Shown: positions 7,115 to 15,152, numbered from the stretch's first letter. The stretch: 28,121 nt of DNA from a virus (IMGVR_UViG_3300037517_000770:1-28121), one strand, 5' to 3'. Notes: generated from the letters alone by a model not told the origin. Made by a program: numbers and translations.

Positions 7115-7540
7115 TTAGTTTCCTGCGGTCCATGCTGGCGGGGTGCCGCCGGACCATTTGACGGTGATCTCTCCAGTTTGCACTTGGCTTGTGGCAAGCG
7201 ACGGAAACTTTACGTTGGTTACCAGTCCTGTGCCTGCGTAGTTGGCGGCAGTGGTTCCGCCAGGTGCAACCGGCCAAGTGATGGTCACGGTTTCGGCCGC
7301 GGTGCTGGTTGCATACCAGCCAGCGGTTCCAGCCGGGTCAAACTGGAATGTCAGCTTGACTTCTCCTGGCTCCTCTAAATCGCCAGCCATGTAAGTTGGA
7401 GTTGTGCTGGCCAAGTGGGTAATGTCAATTGCTGGCCGAGAACGCTCGCCTGGATCAATCGTCAGCCAGTTCAGCGCACGGCTGCTTGTTCCAAAGGTAA
7501 TCGTTCCGCCGTGGCCTGTGTCAATTCTCGTATTTGCCAT
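7115..7540 (-). CDS. major tail tube protein
   Basis: A 141-residue beta-rich protein beginning MANTRIDTGHGGTITFGTSS. It has typical tail-tube signatures: RPAIDITHLASTTP (target-helix region), YMAGDLEEPGEVKLTFQFDP and a C-terminal ITVKWSGG. This matches the phage tail tube family related to lambda gpV. Length is normal. SD TAGGAGG precedes the ATG at 7540. It follows the tail terminator and gp10-like genes, the conserved order. It forms the hexameric rings of the non-contractile tail. Confidence 0.8.
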   Translation of the reverse strand: MANTRIDTGHGGTITFGTSSRALNWLTIDPGERSRPAIDITHLASTTPTYMAGDLEEPGEVKLTFQFDPAGTAGWYATSTAAETVTITWPVAPGGTTAANYAGTGLVTNVKFPSLATSQVQTGEITVKWSGGTPPAWTAGN

Positions 7541-7553
7541 TGGTTAAAACCTC

Positions 7554-7985
7554 CTAATCGGTTGTCTCTTTGTGAGTAAAAAGGTAATCACGCATGACCC
7601 AGTAACGCTTTTGTGCCGAACCGCTTACAGGCGGGTCGTATCCGCATTCAAATCCTTGGTCGTCATCGACAGCGTGTACGTATCCAGAGCCCATCGTTCC
7701 TCGGTATCCAAGCAATGGGCAAAGCCTGATTGTCTTGTCTAGTTCGTAGGCTGCGGCGTGCGTGCTGCCGTAGCTGATGACGCTCACTCGGTTGGATGCA
7801 ATTCCAGCCGCCCCGCCGAGGTGTACGCTGCTGCTGCCAGTTAAGATGGCGATAATTACAAAAGGCAACTGCACGCCCTCTTTGGCGTCGTGTATGTAAA
7901 TTCGGGCTGCATCGCCAGTTCCGACCAGTGCGGTTATGGCAGACTTGGTTTTCAGGTATGTGCGTAGATTGGTTGCGATGTCCAT
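7554..7985 (-). CDS. tail terminator (DUF3168-like)
   Basis: A 143-residue protein beginning MDIATNLRTYLKTKSAITALVGT. The helix followed by a glycine loop and the central segment GVQLPFVIIAILTGSS fit the DUF3168 / gp17-like tail-terminator family. It would cap the tail tube at the neck. The ATG overlaps the stop of the gp10-like gene as TAATG. Position (gp10-like, terminator, tube) matches HK97-like phages exactly. Confidence 0.75.
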   Translation of the reverse strand: MDIATNLRTYLKTKSAITALVGTGDAARIYIHDAKEGVQLPFVIIAILTGSSSVHLGGAAGIASNRVSVISYGSTHAAAYELDKTIRLCPLLGYRGTMGSGYVHAVDDDQGFECGYDPPVSGSAQKRYWVMRDYLFTHKETTD

Positions 7986-8485
7986 TAGCCACCTGCCAAA
8001 ATTATCGCGTTTTCGACGCCTCGCCTGAATGCTTGGTCAGCTTGCGAGCGAACGGCTTCAATGGCAGGGAGCATGAACCGTTTTGCTTGAACCACTTCAC
8101 CAGTTCTTCTTCCCCAGAGAACGGACTTGTGCCCGAACTCAACCAAATGCCCGTGTGCGCCCTGCGGATACCGCACTCTCACTACCATTGCAAGCACCTT
8201 GCCGCCTTTATAGGCCTTATGCTTAGTAATAAATTGAGTGTGCAACGGAGACGAACGATTGTATTTTTTGCGATACCCAGCGCTCCATTTCTTTTTTGTG
8301 CCAGTTATCGAACTACGTGGAACTCGTTTTTGAGCTTCCAGAATTACCATCCGCCCGACGTTTTCAAGCCCCGACTGCTGGATCGAAATTTTTACCTGTC
8401 CGGCAAGCTTGGACAGCACGTCTTCAAAATTGACTGACTCTTGTATCTCAAGTGCGCCAGCGTATGTCTCTTTGTGTTTTGCCAT
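7985..8485 (-). CDS. HK97 gp10-like tail completion / neck protein
   Basis: A 166-residue protein with the diagnostic segment HGHLVEFGHKS near residues 113-123 (family pattern H-x-x-x-E-F-G) followed by a helical C-terminus (AKRFMLPAIEAVRSQADQAFRRG). The central part is Lys-rich and basic. These proteins join head and tail. It overlaps the preceding head-closure gene at the stop/start. Length is typical. Confidence 0.8.
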   Translation of the reverse strand: MAKHKETYAGALEIQESVNFEDVLSKLAGQVKISIQQSGLENVGRMVILEAQKRVPRSSITGTKKKWSAGYRKKYNRSSPLHTQFITKHKAYKGGKVLAMVVRVRYPQGAHGHLVEFGHKSVLWGRRTGEVVQAKRFMLPAIEAVRSQADQAFRRGVENAIILAGG

Positions 8486-8811
8486 TACAGTACGACCTCC
8501 GTCGTCTGAATCATCAGCTGCGTGTTGTTGTCCATCGCCAGCACCCGGCTCACTTCGTAGTAGGTCTGCGTTAGCGGCTGATAGATTCGCATGCTGGGTA
8601 AGATTCCGGCGTAGTAACGCATCTCAATTACGTGCGAAACGGTGGCCTCAATCTGTCTGCCGCGGTACGTCTCGCCGCCGCTGACCGCCGTGATACTGCA
8701 CGGCAGGTCACGCCAGAGCGTTGTTGCAAACGCCGGGTCGTCGCTGCCTGCAGCAGACGTTTCACGGTAGACGTGGACGCGGTCGCGGTACTGGCCAGCC
8801 TTAAGCCTCAC
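8485..8811 (-). CDS. head-tail joining / head closure protein
   Basis: A 108-residue protein beginning MRLKAGQYRDRVHVYRE, the typical opening of the phage head-tail joining family (SPP1 gp16-like: an N-terminal G-x-x-R-x-R-V segment). It also has the central VSGGETYRGRQ and a C-terminal beta hairpin (MDNNTQLMIQTTEV). It closes the connector after DNA packaging. It overlaps both neighbours by a few bases. Confidence 0.8.
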   Translation of the reverse strand: MRLKAGQYRDRVHVYRETSAAGSDDPAFATTLWRDLPCSITAVSGGETYRGRQIEATVSHVIEMRYYAGILPSMRIYQPLTQTYYEVSRVLAMDNNTQLMIQTTEVVL

Positions 8812-9425
8812 GGGTAGTTACTCCGTTTCATGCGGGCCAGCAGGTTCTCATAGGCCTTGAAGCCGCCGGTGACGATCTCATTGCCCATCATCGTGCGTTC
8901 CTCAAAGTAGTAGCCAATCAGCAACAGCATCGCCTGCTTAAACATCTGCGGCACAGCGCCACCATTGACGCCGTAGCCAGCCGTGTACGCTAGGCTGATG
9001 GCATCCCAGCGGTCGTAGGTTGTCGGCCATGCCGCGTTGCTATTAAGCCAGACGCGGCGACGGTCTGTGTCCAAGCTGTAGAGGCTGGCCGAAAATGTCT
9101 GCTGCGTGTTGGTTGAGTCGTAGTAGGTAATCGAAGTGACCGCCGTGACAGGCCGGAAGTAAAGCTGCCAGCATTCCTCGTCACCCGACCAGTTAAACTT
9201 TTCCGTGACCGTGCGAGATATAAGGCAAACCTGACAGTCATGCTCCACCTGCTCCCGTGCCTGCTGGATCAGATTCTGCAAATGCTCGTCGTGTGCCGTG
9301 TCAGCGTCGGCGATTTCGAGATGCTTTTTCGCTTCGCTCAGCTGCAGCGGTTCCACTGTCGTTGCTGACTGGGTGATCGACTTGTCCGCCGTCCGCAGCG
9401 GGCCGCTGATTGAGTATCCGCCCAT
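8808..9425 (-). CDS. gp6-like head-tail connector (adaptor)
   Basis: A 205-residue protein containing the adaptor hallmark LQLSEAKKHLEI-DADTAHDEHLQNLIQQAREQVEHDC, then a beta domain (YFRPVTAVTSITYYDS) and helical C-terminus (MFKQAMLLLIGYYFEER). This matches the phage gp6-like connector family that binds the portal. Start set at ATG 9425 because GAGG lies seven bases upstream; a TTG at 9431 is less likely. Its first 125 bases overlap the upstream 81-codon gene in another frame. Confidence 0.8.
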   Translation of the reverse strand: MGGYSISGPLRTADKSITQSATTVEPLQLSEAKKHLEIADADTAHDEHLQNLIQQAREQVEHDCQVCLISRTVTEKFNWSGDEECWQLYFRPVTAVTSITYYDSTNTQQTFSASLYSLDTDRRRVWLNSNAAWPTTYDRWDAISLAYTAGYGVNGGAVPQMFKQAMLLLIGYYFEERTMMGNEIVTGGFKAYENLLARMKRSNYP

Positions 9426-9546
9426 GTCCAAACCTCACCAAACAATCTGCCACGCCGGGATAAACTTCGATCACGTCTTCGGCCTTGCGGCCGTTCCAGT
9501 CACGGAGCAGCTGAACCTTCAACTGCTGGACTTGTTTCATTTTCAT
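9301..9546 (-). CDS. small head-region protein with long gene overlap
   Basis: An 81-residue protein. Residues 5-45 (VQQLKVQLLRDWNGRKAEDV, then IEVYPGVADCLVRFG) look like a small phage family with a beta-hairpin G-R-K-x-x-D-V motif, usually 50-60 residues and found near portal or connector genes. The last 38 residues are encoded in DNA that also encodes the start of the connector adaptor and have a non-specific Arg/Ala/Asp composition. The SD AAGGAG is well placed before ATG 9546, and the gene begins inside the 3' end of the glycosyltransferase gene. I trust the N-terminal half; the C-terminal half may be simple read-on. Confidence 0.65.
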   Translation of the reverse strand: MKMKQVQQLKVQLLRDWNGRKAEDVIEVYPGVADCLVRFGHGRILNQRPAADGGQVDHPVSNDSGTAAAERSEKASRNRRR

Positions 9547-10216
9547 TTTTCTGCTCCTTCTTTTCCAAATACTGCTGCCGCCACTGCTCTGGGTAGATGT
9601 GCGTCGGTTGCAGGTTCTCGTCGTAAACTGCGATCATCTCCTCCATGTGGCCGATGCGGCAATCCAGATCAACCCAGACTCGCCGCCCAGTCTCACGAAA
9701 CCGATTCCAGAACCAAATGTCATCGTCGATTTTGGCGTCGGTCCATTTGCCTTGGTCATCCGGCCTGCACCAAAACCACGGCTTTGGCACATCCCGCAGC
9801 CGGTCTAGGCGAATCGCCGTCAGCCCGAAATGTGCGGTCGTCACCTCAATCGGCTCGCCTTGGTACTCGACCTGCGTCTGGCCACCGACCGTAAACAGCG
9901 GGATTTGCTTACCCCGCTTGCACTGCATCGCTGCAACGGCGTCATACTTTGGGTCGCTGTACAGGACGCTGAGCAGGCGATGAACATGCTCAACGGTAAA
10001 GCAGCTGTCGAAGTCGACGGTGATCGCAATGTCGATGCCGTGGTCGATGGCGTCTTCCAGCATCCGCTGCATGCACTGGCCGTAGAACACGCCGCCAGAC
10101 ACGACAATCGGGATACCCGCTTTCTTAAATGCGTGGTCGATGACGTTGCGGCTCCAGACACATTCGTATCTGGGAGCCGTCATCAACGCCGCGACTTTCG
10201 CTTCATGTGTATCCAT
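9500..10216 (-). CDS. glycosyltransferase (GT-A fold) in the head operon
   Basis: A 238-residue protein. TVDFDSCF at residues 66-73 supplies the D-x-D metal/nucleotide-sugar site, preceded by GGVFYGQCMQRMLEDAIDHG. Downstream, TTAHFGLTAIRLDRL and DDDIWFWNRFRETGRRVWVDLDCRIGHM fit the acceptor-side loop of family-2-like transferases (E/D-D then W-x-D). The Lys/Glu-rich tail is probably disordered. No signal peptide, so it acts in the cytoplasm. GGAG precedes ATG 10216. It sits between an accessory head protein and the connector genes, an odd place for a glycosyltransferase unless it modifies virion proteins. Sugar and target are unknown. Confidence 0.75.
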   Translation of the reverse strand: MDTHEAKVAALMTAPRYECVWSRNVIDHAFKKAGIPIVVSGGVFYGQCMQRMLEDAIDHGIDIAITVDFDSCFTVEHVHRLLSVLYSDPKYDAVAAMQCKRGKQIPLFTVGGQTQVEYQGEPIEVTTAHFGLTAIRLDRLRDVPKPWFWCRPDDQGKWTDAKIDDDIWFWNRFRETGRRVWVDLDCRIGHMEEMIAVYDENLQPTHIYPEQWRQQYLEKKEQKNENETSPAVEGSAAP

Positions 10217-10251
10217 AGCGTTCTGCTCCGCTTTTGGTGACCGTCTTATAA

Positions 10252-10674
10252 TTAACCAACCTTGACGTAATCGGCATTGCTGGTGTTGGCGGAGGCGGCG
10301 ATTTCCTTTTGCAGGACGCCGACCACCGAGGTTAATACCGGTCCATTGGTCGTGGTGTCCGGTGTGAGTCCGACTTGCAGATACCGCTTGCGGCCATTGA
10401 GATCAACGTGCAGCACGGCCTCGGCCGCTGCGGTGTTGTCGATGGTAAAAGCGTAGGTGCTGTTGAACGTGGCAAAGTTGGAGGCCGTGGTGTCGTCCGA
10501 TTCCTTAAGGGAAACAACAACGTTGGTGCTGTTGGTGTTCAGTTCCGCACCAACAGTAATGCTGATGGTTGCGTAATCGGCACCTTGGCAGTCGAGGTTG
10601 GCAGTCCGTGCTGTAGTCACAGCGGTAATCGGAGCGAGCAGCGTGGAATACACGCAGCTTTGGAGAGTCTTCAT
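10252..10674 (-). CDS. capsid-associated small structural protein (possible decoration protein)
   Basis: A 140-residue, Thr/Ala/Asn-rich protein with the pattern TANLDCQGADYATISITVGAE ... VVVSLKESDDTTASNF ... VLHVDLNGRKRYLQVGLTP. This is a beta-sandwich composition without enzyme motifs or signal peptide. It follows the major capsid gene, separated by tandem hairpins, the usual position of decoration or stabilising proteins. SD AAGGAA precedes ATG 10674. The assignment as decoration protein is from position only. Confidence 0.65.
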   Translation of the reverse strand: MKTLQSCVYSTLLAPITAVTTARTANLDCQGADYATISITVGAELNTNSTNVVVSLKESDDTTASNFATFNSTYAFTIDNTAAAEAVLHVDLNGRKRYLQVGLTPDTTTNGPVLTSVVGVLQKEIAASANTSNADYVKVG

Positions 10675-10710
10675 ATCAAGTTCCTTGTCAGGTTTTGGTT
10701 GATGTCAGGG

Positions 10711-10770
10711 AAAAGGAGGGGACGGAAACCCGCCCCCTCCCGACGGTCCCAAGTGGAGCAGAACACTTGG
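10711..10770 (-). terminator. tandem hairpins after the capsid gene, second one terminator-like
   Basis: On the minus strand, just past the capsid stop, an exact 7-bp inverted repeat (10749-10755 with 10764-10770, 8-nt loop) is followed by a G/C stem (10734-10740 with 10715-10721, GGAGGGG/CCCCTCC) and TTTT at 10714-10711. The second resembles an intrinsic terminator with a short U tract. It may reduce read-through or protect the capsid mRNA 3' end. Confidence 0.55.
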
Positions 10771-10774
10771 ATCA

Positions 10775-12136
10775 CTATGATGCGTTGCACTTCACGCCAA
10801 CAATCGGGCCGCCAGTGGTTGCGGTTCCGCGTTCGTGGCAGTTGATGTCGAATCGTTCGGTGGCACGGAAGTAGACGCTGTCGGTGTTGAAACCGTAGCT
10901 GTTGTCCAGTGCAATGCTGATGCCTCGCTTCTGGCCCATCGTCACGGCTCGGCTCAGGTCGCCAAAGTAGGCGATGAACCTGCCAGACAGGTCAGTCGTC
11001 GGAGCGCCGCTGTCCATCGCCTGGGCGAACACGACTGGGAAGCCCATAAACGTCGGACCAAATCCAGCGTTAAAGTTGGTGGCAGTGTTGCCGGTTGACG
11101 CAAACGCCAGGCGTTGCATGACGTTGTGGTAGATGCTGCTGTGGCAATACCACTTTGGCTGGATGCCTGGCAGCTGCAGCAGCTTGCCCATCGCCTCTTC
11201 AAAGCTGGCAATGGTGATTTCGGCTGGCGTGTCTACGTTGCTTGCAGTCGTAGCCACTGCACCGGCAGCCAGAGCGTTGGCCAAGCCAACGATGCCGCCA
11301 TAGGTGCTGGTTCCGTCACCGCTGAAAAGGCACTGGTCCTCTTTCACGGCAAACGACAAAGCAACTTCGGCAGTCAGCAAGTCGCCAAGGGCAACCACTG
11401 CGTCTTCTGGCAGTTCGCTGGACCAGCTGCTGAACACCATCAGCTTGCGGGCTTCCAGTCGGATCTGGTCAAACGCCAAGTCCGAGGCGGTGACAGCAGA
11501 GTTTTCGCCAGCAAAGTAGCTGGTGAATCCGCTGGCCCGGCGAGGCAGCAGGGTAACGCCAGCACCCATTGGATAAACACGGGCTTCGCGGCGAGCCACA
11601 CCGAACTCTTCGACGTTGCGAATAATGGCCGCTTCCATCACTTCGGGAACCAAATAGCCACCCTTGGTGTTGTCGCTGCCACCCATCGCGGCTTGGATGC
11701 CGTGATTCTTCAGCCATTCGGTAGCGCCTTGGTTGCCCTGCACGCTGCGAATGAACTGGCCAGCGATAAACGCTTCCTTTTCTGCGTTTGGCCCAGCATA
11801 CGAACGGATGCTGCCGATAGCCTTCGCGGACGCTGGAACCTTGACGGCACTAACGTTGATGTCACCGTTGGCGACAACTTCCTCGACTTGCTTGTCGTCG
11901 CTGAACCGCTGGCGGGCAATCGCCTTCTGTGCGGCTTCGACCTTCAGCATCCGGTCGAGCTTGGCTTCCAGTTCGCCGAGCTTGCCGACCAACTCGCCCT
12001 TGCCCTGAACCTCGTCGATTTCCTTTTCTTCGTCAGCGTTCAAGTCACGCTGGTCGCCTTTGGCAACAGCCAAAATCGCAGCAACGCGGTCGTGCTGCTC
12101 CTGAATCGCCTCTCGCAATTCCTTTACAGTCTTCAT
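10775..12136 (-). CDS. HK97-like major capsid protein
   Basis: A 453-residue protein. Residues 1-75 are a coiled-coil delta/scaffold domain (TVKELREAIQEQHDRVAAIL, then Lys/Glu/Leu-rich helices). From about residue 150 it shows the HK97 capsid pattern: GGYLVPEVMEAAIIRNVEEFG, then RRASGFTSYFAGENSAVTASD, then a SGDGTSTYGGIVGL loop and a C-terminal NSYGFNTDSVYFRATERFD. This is the phage capsid family. The N-terminal domain is probably cleaved by the ClpP-like protease encoded upstream. Start set at ATG 12136 because AAAGGA ends six bases upstream; longer in-frame starts lack an SD. The leader has a terminator-like hairpin, and two hairpins follow the gene. Confidence 0.92.
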   Translation of the reverse strand: MKTVKELREAIQEQHDRVAAILAVAKGDQRDLNADEEKEIDEVQGKGELVGKLGELEAKLDRMLKVEAAQKAIARQRFSDDKQVEEVVANGDINVSAVKVPASAKAIGSIRSYAGPNAEKEAFIAGQFIRSVQGNQGATEWLKNHGIQAAMGGSDNTKGGYLVPEVMEAAIIRNVEEFGVARREARVYPMGAGVTLLPRRASGFTSYFAGENSAVTASDLAFDQIRLEARKLMVFSSWSSELPEDAVVALGDLLTAEVALSFAVKEDQCLFSGDGTSTYGGIVGLANALAAGAVATTASNVDTPAEITIASFEEAMGKLLQLPGIQPKWYCHSSIYHNVMQRLAFASTGNTATNFNAGFGPTFMGFPVVFAQAMDSGAPTTDLSGRFIAYFGDLSRAVTMGQKRGISIALDNSYGFNTDSVYFRATERFDINCHERGTATTGGPIVGVKCNAS

Positions 12137-12170
12137 GGTCATTCCTTTTTTGTGCCGACTGTCAGGCAGC

Positions 12171-12198
12171 AAAAAAAGAAATCGACTGCGACAGCCGA
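12171..12198 (-). terminator. intrinsic-terminator-like hairpin in the capsid leader
   Basis: On the minus strand a 7-bp stem (TCGGCTG / CAGTCGA, one G-U pair, 3-nt loop; 12198-12182) is followed by TTTCTTTTTTT (12181-12171). It ends 34 bases before the capsid ATG. That is a near-ideal Rho-independent shape, yet it stands between co-directional head genes. Confidence 0.65.
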
Positions 12199-12317
12199 CG
12201 TTGTTTTCCAAACGTCAGCCCGTCGAGTCGATGACAACCGAACTCTAGCGGGAGGTTTTCAAAATGTGCGGCGGGAACATCCCACCGCTGGGAATCATAC
12301 GCTTTCTAAGTTACGAA
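12199..12317 (-). other. non-coding part of the capsid leader with a strong hairpin
   Basis: With the terminator-like element this makes a 181-bp gap between protease and capsid, the second largest in the virion operon. It contains a near-perfect inverted repeat at 12268-12288 (GCGG-x-GGGA / TCCC-x-CCGC, 3-nt loop). No promoter of good quality was seen. A plus-strand micro-ORF with an SD at 12264 exists but is probably accidental. Confidence 0.5.
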
Positions 12318-12992
12318 TCAAGTGTCACGGCTTTTTAGTCGTATTGCCCGCAGTTTTGCGGCAATCAGTTTTGGAAACCGCTGCTCAACCGGCGTGGCTG
12401 GCTTGGCGGCGTCGAACAGTTCCTGAGGCGGATGGCGGAACATCGACGCCGATGCCATCGCCTTCGGTGCGTCCTTGATGTCGACCACCTCATCGACCAG
12501 CCCAATGGCCAGCGCCTCTTTGGCGGTAAACCAAGTCTCACTGGCCACCATCGCCAGAATCTCTTCCCGGCTGGCGTCCATCTTGGCGGCATAGGCATCG
12601 ACCAGCGTCTCGCTGTACTTGTCCAGAATGTCCGCTGTTTTCCGCATTGCCGCCGCGTCACCAATGGCAATCGTGTGCGGCTGGTGAATCATGACCATCG
12701 CCCGCGGTGCGGCCGTCACTTTGAACCCGCTAACCAGAAACAAGGTCGCCGCCGAGGCTGCCAGTGCGTCAACGCTGACCGTGACCTCGCCGCTGTGCCG
12801 CCGCAGGTTCTCTACCGCTGCAACTGCCTCATCGACGCTGCCGCCAGGCGAATTCACCCGCACGCTGATCGGCCCGTCGCCCAGCATCCCCAGTGCTTCG
12901 ACAATCGAATCGGCCCCGATGAATCCCCAGTCCGCTGGCCCAATCTGGCCGTAAACAAACATCTCCCGCGTCTTGTCGTTAATTCGCAGCAT
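12318..12992 (-). CDS. ClpP-like prohead maturation protease
   Basis: A 224-residue serine protease of the phage ClpP/SppA-like group. Visible: the NSPGG oxyanion segment (47-51), nucleophile Ser80 in DALAASAATLF, and His103 in MVMIHQPH. A substrate-helix region (DILDKYSETLVDAYAAKM) and a GLVDEVVD C-terminal motif follow. It trims the scaffold domain of the capsid protein and other prohead proteins. Start set at ATG 12992, preceded by GGAGG; the longer open frame upstream overlaps the FkbM gene and is not needed. Order portal-protease-capsid is classic apart from the inserted FkbM gene. Confidence 0.88.
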   Translation of the reverse strand: MLRINDKTREMFVYGQIGPADWGFIGADSIVEALGMLGDGPISVRVNSPGGSVDEAVAAVENLRRHSGEVTVSVDALAASAATLFLVSGFKVTAAPRAMVMIHQPHTIAIGDAAAMRKTADILDKYSETLVDAYAAKMDASREEILAMVASETWFTAKEALAIGLVDEVVDIKDAPKAMASASMFRHPPQELFDAAKPATPVEQRFPKLIAAKLRAIRLKSRDT

Positions 12993-13605
12993 CGCACAGC
13001 CTCCATTCCAAGTCGAAGTTAAAGTCGTTCCTGTCCGGCATTCTGCTTGGCCGGTAACATCCAAACTGCTCCATGTACGCAACCGCACCGGACAGCGAAT
13101 TGTCTGGCAGTCCGTCGTAATGCCTGAACCCGTCGGCATCCGTTTCGTGAATTACCCGCTGGACGGCTCGCCGCCGGAAATACGGTTCCATTGTTTTGAG
13201 GATCGCAAGGTCCATGCCCTGAGCATCAGTGACCAGCGTCTGAATCTGCTGGATGCCAGCCCACTGCAGGAACTCGCAAAGGTTGATAACCTGCACCTCA
13301 ATCTCGGCTTGTTCGCTTAAATCCGCTTGCGGGTACATCTGGCGAGCCTGTTCAGTACAAACGCCCAGGCTGCTGCTGACGCCGCCGGTGTTGTAGACCC
13401 GCATCTTTGCTTGGCCTGTCGCCTCGCCGCAGGCCGCTTGAACAACATGGAAGATGTTGCTTAAGTGCGTGTTGTGCTGCCGCAGGTAGGCTGCCGCTTC
13501 CGGCAGCGGCTCAAACATGAAAAAGCGGTCGTGGCCTTGCAGTAGTCGCAAGGTCTCGGCACAGCCTTTATTCGGCCCGACACAGACGAAGACACGTTCA
13601 CTCAT
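12979..13605 (-). CDS. FkbM-family methyltransferase between portal and protease
   Basis: A 208-residue SAM-dependent methyltransferase. SAM-site motif VCVGPNKG (residues 7-14, pattern G-x-N-x-G), FEPLPE (31-36) with the ribose-binding acid, and AACGEATG match the FkbM family, which methylates hydroxyls of sugars or similar small groups. A C-terminal Asp/His-rich region (HETDADGFRHYDGLPD) completes the domain. No signal peptide. Start/stop overlaps with the portal (13602-13605) and protease (12979-12992) genes show it is a stable part of the head operon. Combined with the glycosyltransferase downstream it could finish a glycan on the capsid; this is inference. Confidence 0.78.
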   Translation of the reverse strand: MSERVFVCVGPNKGCAETLRLLQGHDRFFMFEPLPEAAAYLRQHNTHLSNIFHVVQAACGEATGQAKMRVYNTGGVSSSLGVCTEQARQMYPQADLSEQAEIEVQVINLCEFLQWAGIQQIQTLVTDAQGMDLAILKTMEPYFRRRAVQRVIHETDADGFRHYDGLPDNSLSGAVAYMEQFGCYRPSRMPDRNDFNFDLEWRLCDAAN

Positions 13606-15152
13606 AGGCTGGTCAGCTCCTTAACGCCGTCAGCACGCCATGCCGCAAGCAGCGACTGCACCGCCGCCACAAACTCGGCAGGTTGCTTGTCAGCTGCCGC
13701 CAGCAGTGCCTCCTTGTGACGCTGACAGTATCCGGCCGCATCGCAGTCTTCCGCACCAGCCGTCGACTCGAGCCGCTCCTGCCAGCGTGTGTAAAAGCCG
13801 TCGACCCATTCAACGAAGTTCTTAGCCCGAAGTCCTCGCTGCTCGATCCGGTTGCACTCGACGCCGACCATATGCTGCAGCTGGGCCTGTGCGGCTGGCT
13901 CCACCGCCTCGCTTGTCGACCTGTCCGGCAAGCTTGATTCGCCTGTAGCAGGGTCCGTGATCGTCGGGTCAATCATCGGGTTGGCAAACTTGTCGCCGCC
14001 GTCGTATGGGTTCATGTCCAGCTTGGCCCTCGCTTCATTGGGGCTTATGATTCGATTCATAATTCCTTGCGCCAATGAGTTGATCGTCGTTTGCGTGTCC
14101 GTCATGATCAGCGTTTGTCGGTTGAACTTGAAGTAGTACTGGTCGGCCATCTTCTCCCGGTCGGTTAATAGCTTGGACCGGCACTGCATTTCCCACTTGA
14201 TTAACCAGCGGTTCAGGCACGACTGCAGCTCCGAAATCTGTTTTTGCTCGAGACTGCTGTAGCTACTGCGGGACTCATCGCCAGGCATCGACTCCAGCCC
14301 GAACCAGAGCATGATGTCCGTGCGGTTAAACTTCTGCTGTTCGACGAACTGGGCGTCGTGGTTGCTCATCGTCAGCACGTTGGCCGTCACGCCTTCACGC
14401 AGCAGGCCGACCAGTTCGCCGTCTTCGTTGTGGTGCTTGCGGAAAGTTGTCAGGAACTCCGACGCCTGCTTCTCGTCACGGAATGAACCCGGCGGAGCTT
14501 GCAGCATCATCCGGCCAGTGAATCCTTTTTCCGACTGCTTCGTCGCCAGCCGCTGACCGTTCAGGCCCATCGACAGCGACTCCCTTGCAACGCTGGCAAA
14601 CGACTTGCCCTCGACGCCGTCGTAGCCGAAGCCTTGGATGTGCAGGACATCCCGGTCGTGAATCACAACGGTCGTCTCTGGGTTGGCGGTCATCGCCTCC
14701 TCAAAGTTGCCGGAATAGGCAGCGATGCGGTCGTGGTCCATGTTTGGATTGGTCACGTGGTACTTCTCGCCGCCAACCATGTAAGTCTTGGTCCGGTCAG
14801 GCATCAGCGGCAGCAGCTCCGTCGGCCTGCCTGCTTGGCGAATCACTACCGCCCGGCCGTTGCCCCAGCCGATGGCGTGGCCCTGTATCGTTTCCTTCCA
14901 AACGTCGGCGGTCTGATAGTCGTTAGGCTGCCACCGCAGCAGGTTCCAAGCTGCATGGCCGATGCCGTCGTCGCTCCCGCCGCCCGGTAGCTTGCGGCGA
15001 ATCTCCAGCGGCATCTGGCCGACCATGCCGCTAATCTTCGACATCGCGTACCACACGCCAGCCAGTCCCAGCATTGTGTGCGGATTGACTGGCGTCACGC
15101 CGTCATCGGTTCCATTGAACCACTTCAGCAAGCCGTTAATTCCGAATCCCAT
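13602..15152 (-). CDS. HK97-family portal protein
   Basis: A 516-residue portal. Typical opening (GFGINGLLKWF), then GVWYAMSKISGMVGQMPLEIRR, the HAIGWGNGRAVV segment, GLEGKSFASVARESLSMG-like helix (here DGVEGKSFASVARESLSMG), KGFTGRMMLQAPPG and the crown-entry motif NRTDIMLWFGLESMPGDE. It ends with a long helical/charged C-terminus. It forms the dodecameric DNA gate. Start set at ATG 15152, with CGGAG eight bases upstream; a GTG at 15161 is less likely. It lies immediately downstream of TerL. Confidence 0.88.
   Translation of the reverse strand: MGFGINGLLKWFNGTDDGVTPVNPHTMLGLAGVWYAMSKISGMVGQMPLEIRRKLPGGGSDDGIGHAAWNLLRWQPNDYQTADVWKETIQGHAIGWGNGRAVVIRQAGRPTELLPLMPDRTKTYMVGGEKYHVTNPNMDHDRIAAYSGNFEEAMTANPETTVVIHDRDVLHIQGFGYDGVEGKSFASVARESLSMGLNGQRLATKQSEKGFTGRMMLQAPPGSFRDEKQASEFLTTFRKHHNEDGELVGLLREGVTANVLTMSNHDAQFVEQQKFNRTDIMLWFGLESMPGDESRSSYSSLEQKQISELQSCLNRWLIKWEMQCRSKLLTDREKMADQYYFKFNRQTLIMTDTQTTINSLAQGIMNRIISPNEARAKLDMNPYDGGDKFANPMIDPTITDPATGESSLPDRSTSEAVEPAAQAQLQHMVGVECNRIEQRGLRAKNFVEWVDGFYTRWQERLESTAGAEDCDAAGYCQRHKEALLAAADKQPAEFVAAVQSLLAAWRADGVKELTSL

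Noticed and set aside
12264-12338. 24-codon plus-strand ORF with GGGAGG upstream, in the capsid leader
   Set aside because: The sequence overlaps a hairpin and the protease 3' end, and lies against the direction of all genes; probably the complement of structured RNA.
11114-12478. 454-codon plus-strand open frame antisense to the capsid gene
   Set aside because: No SD, composition of a reverse shadow, spans a terminator and two genes on the other strand.
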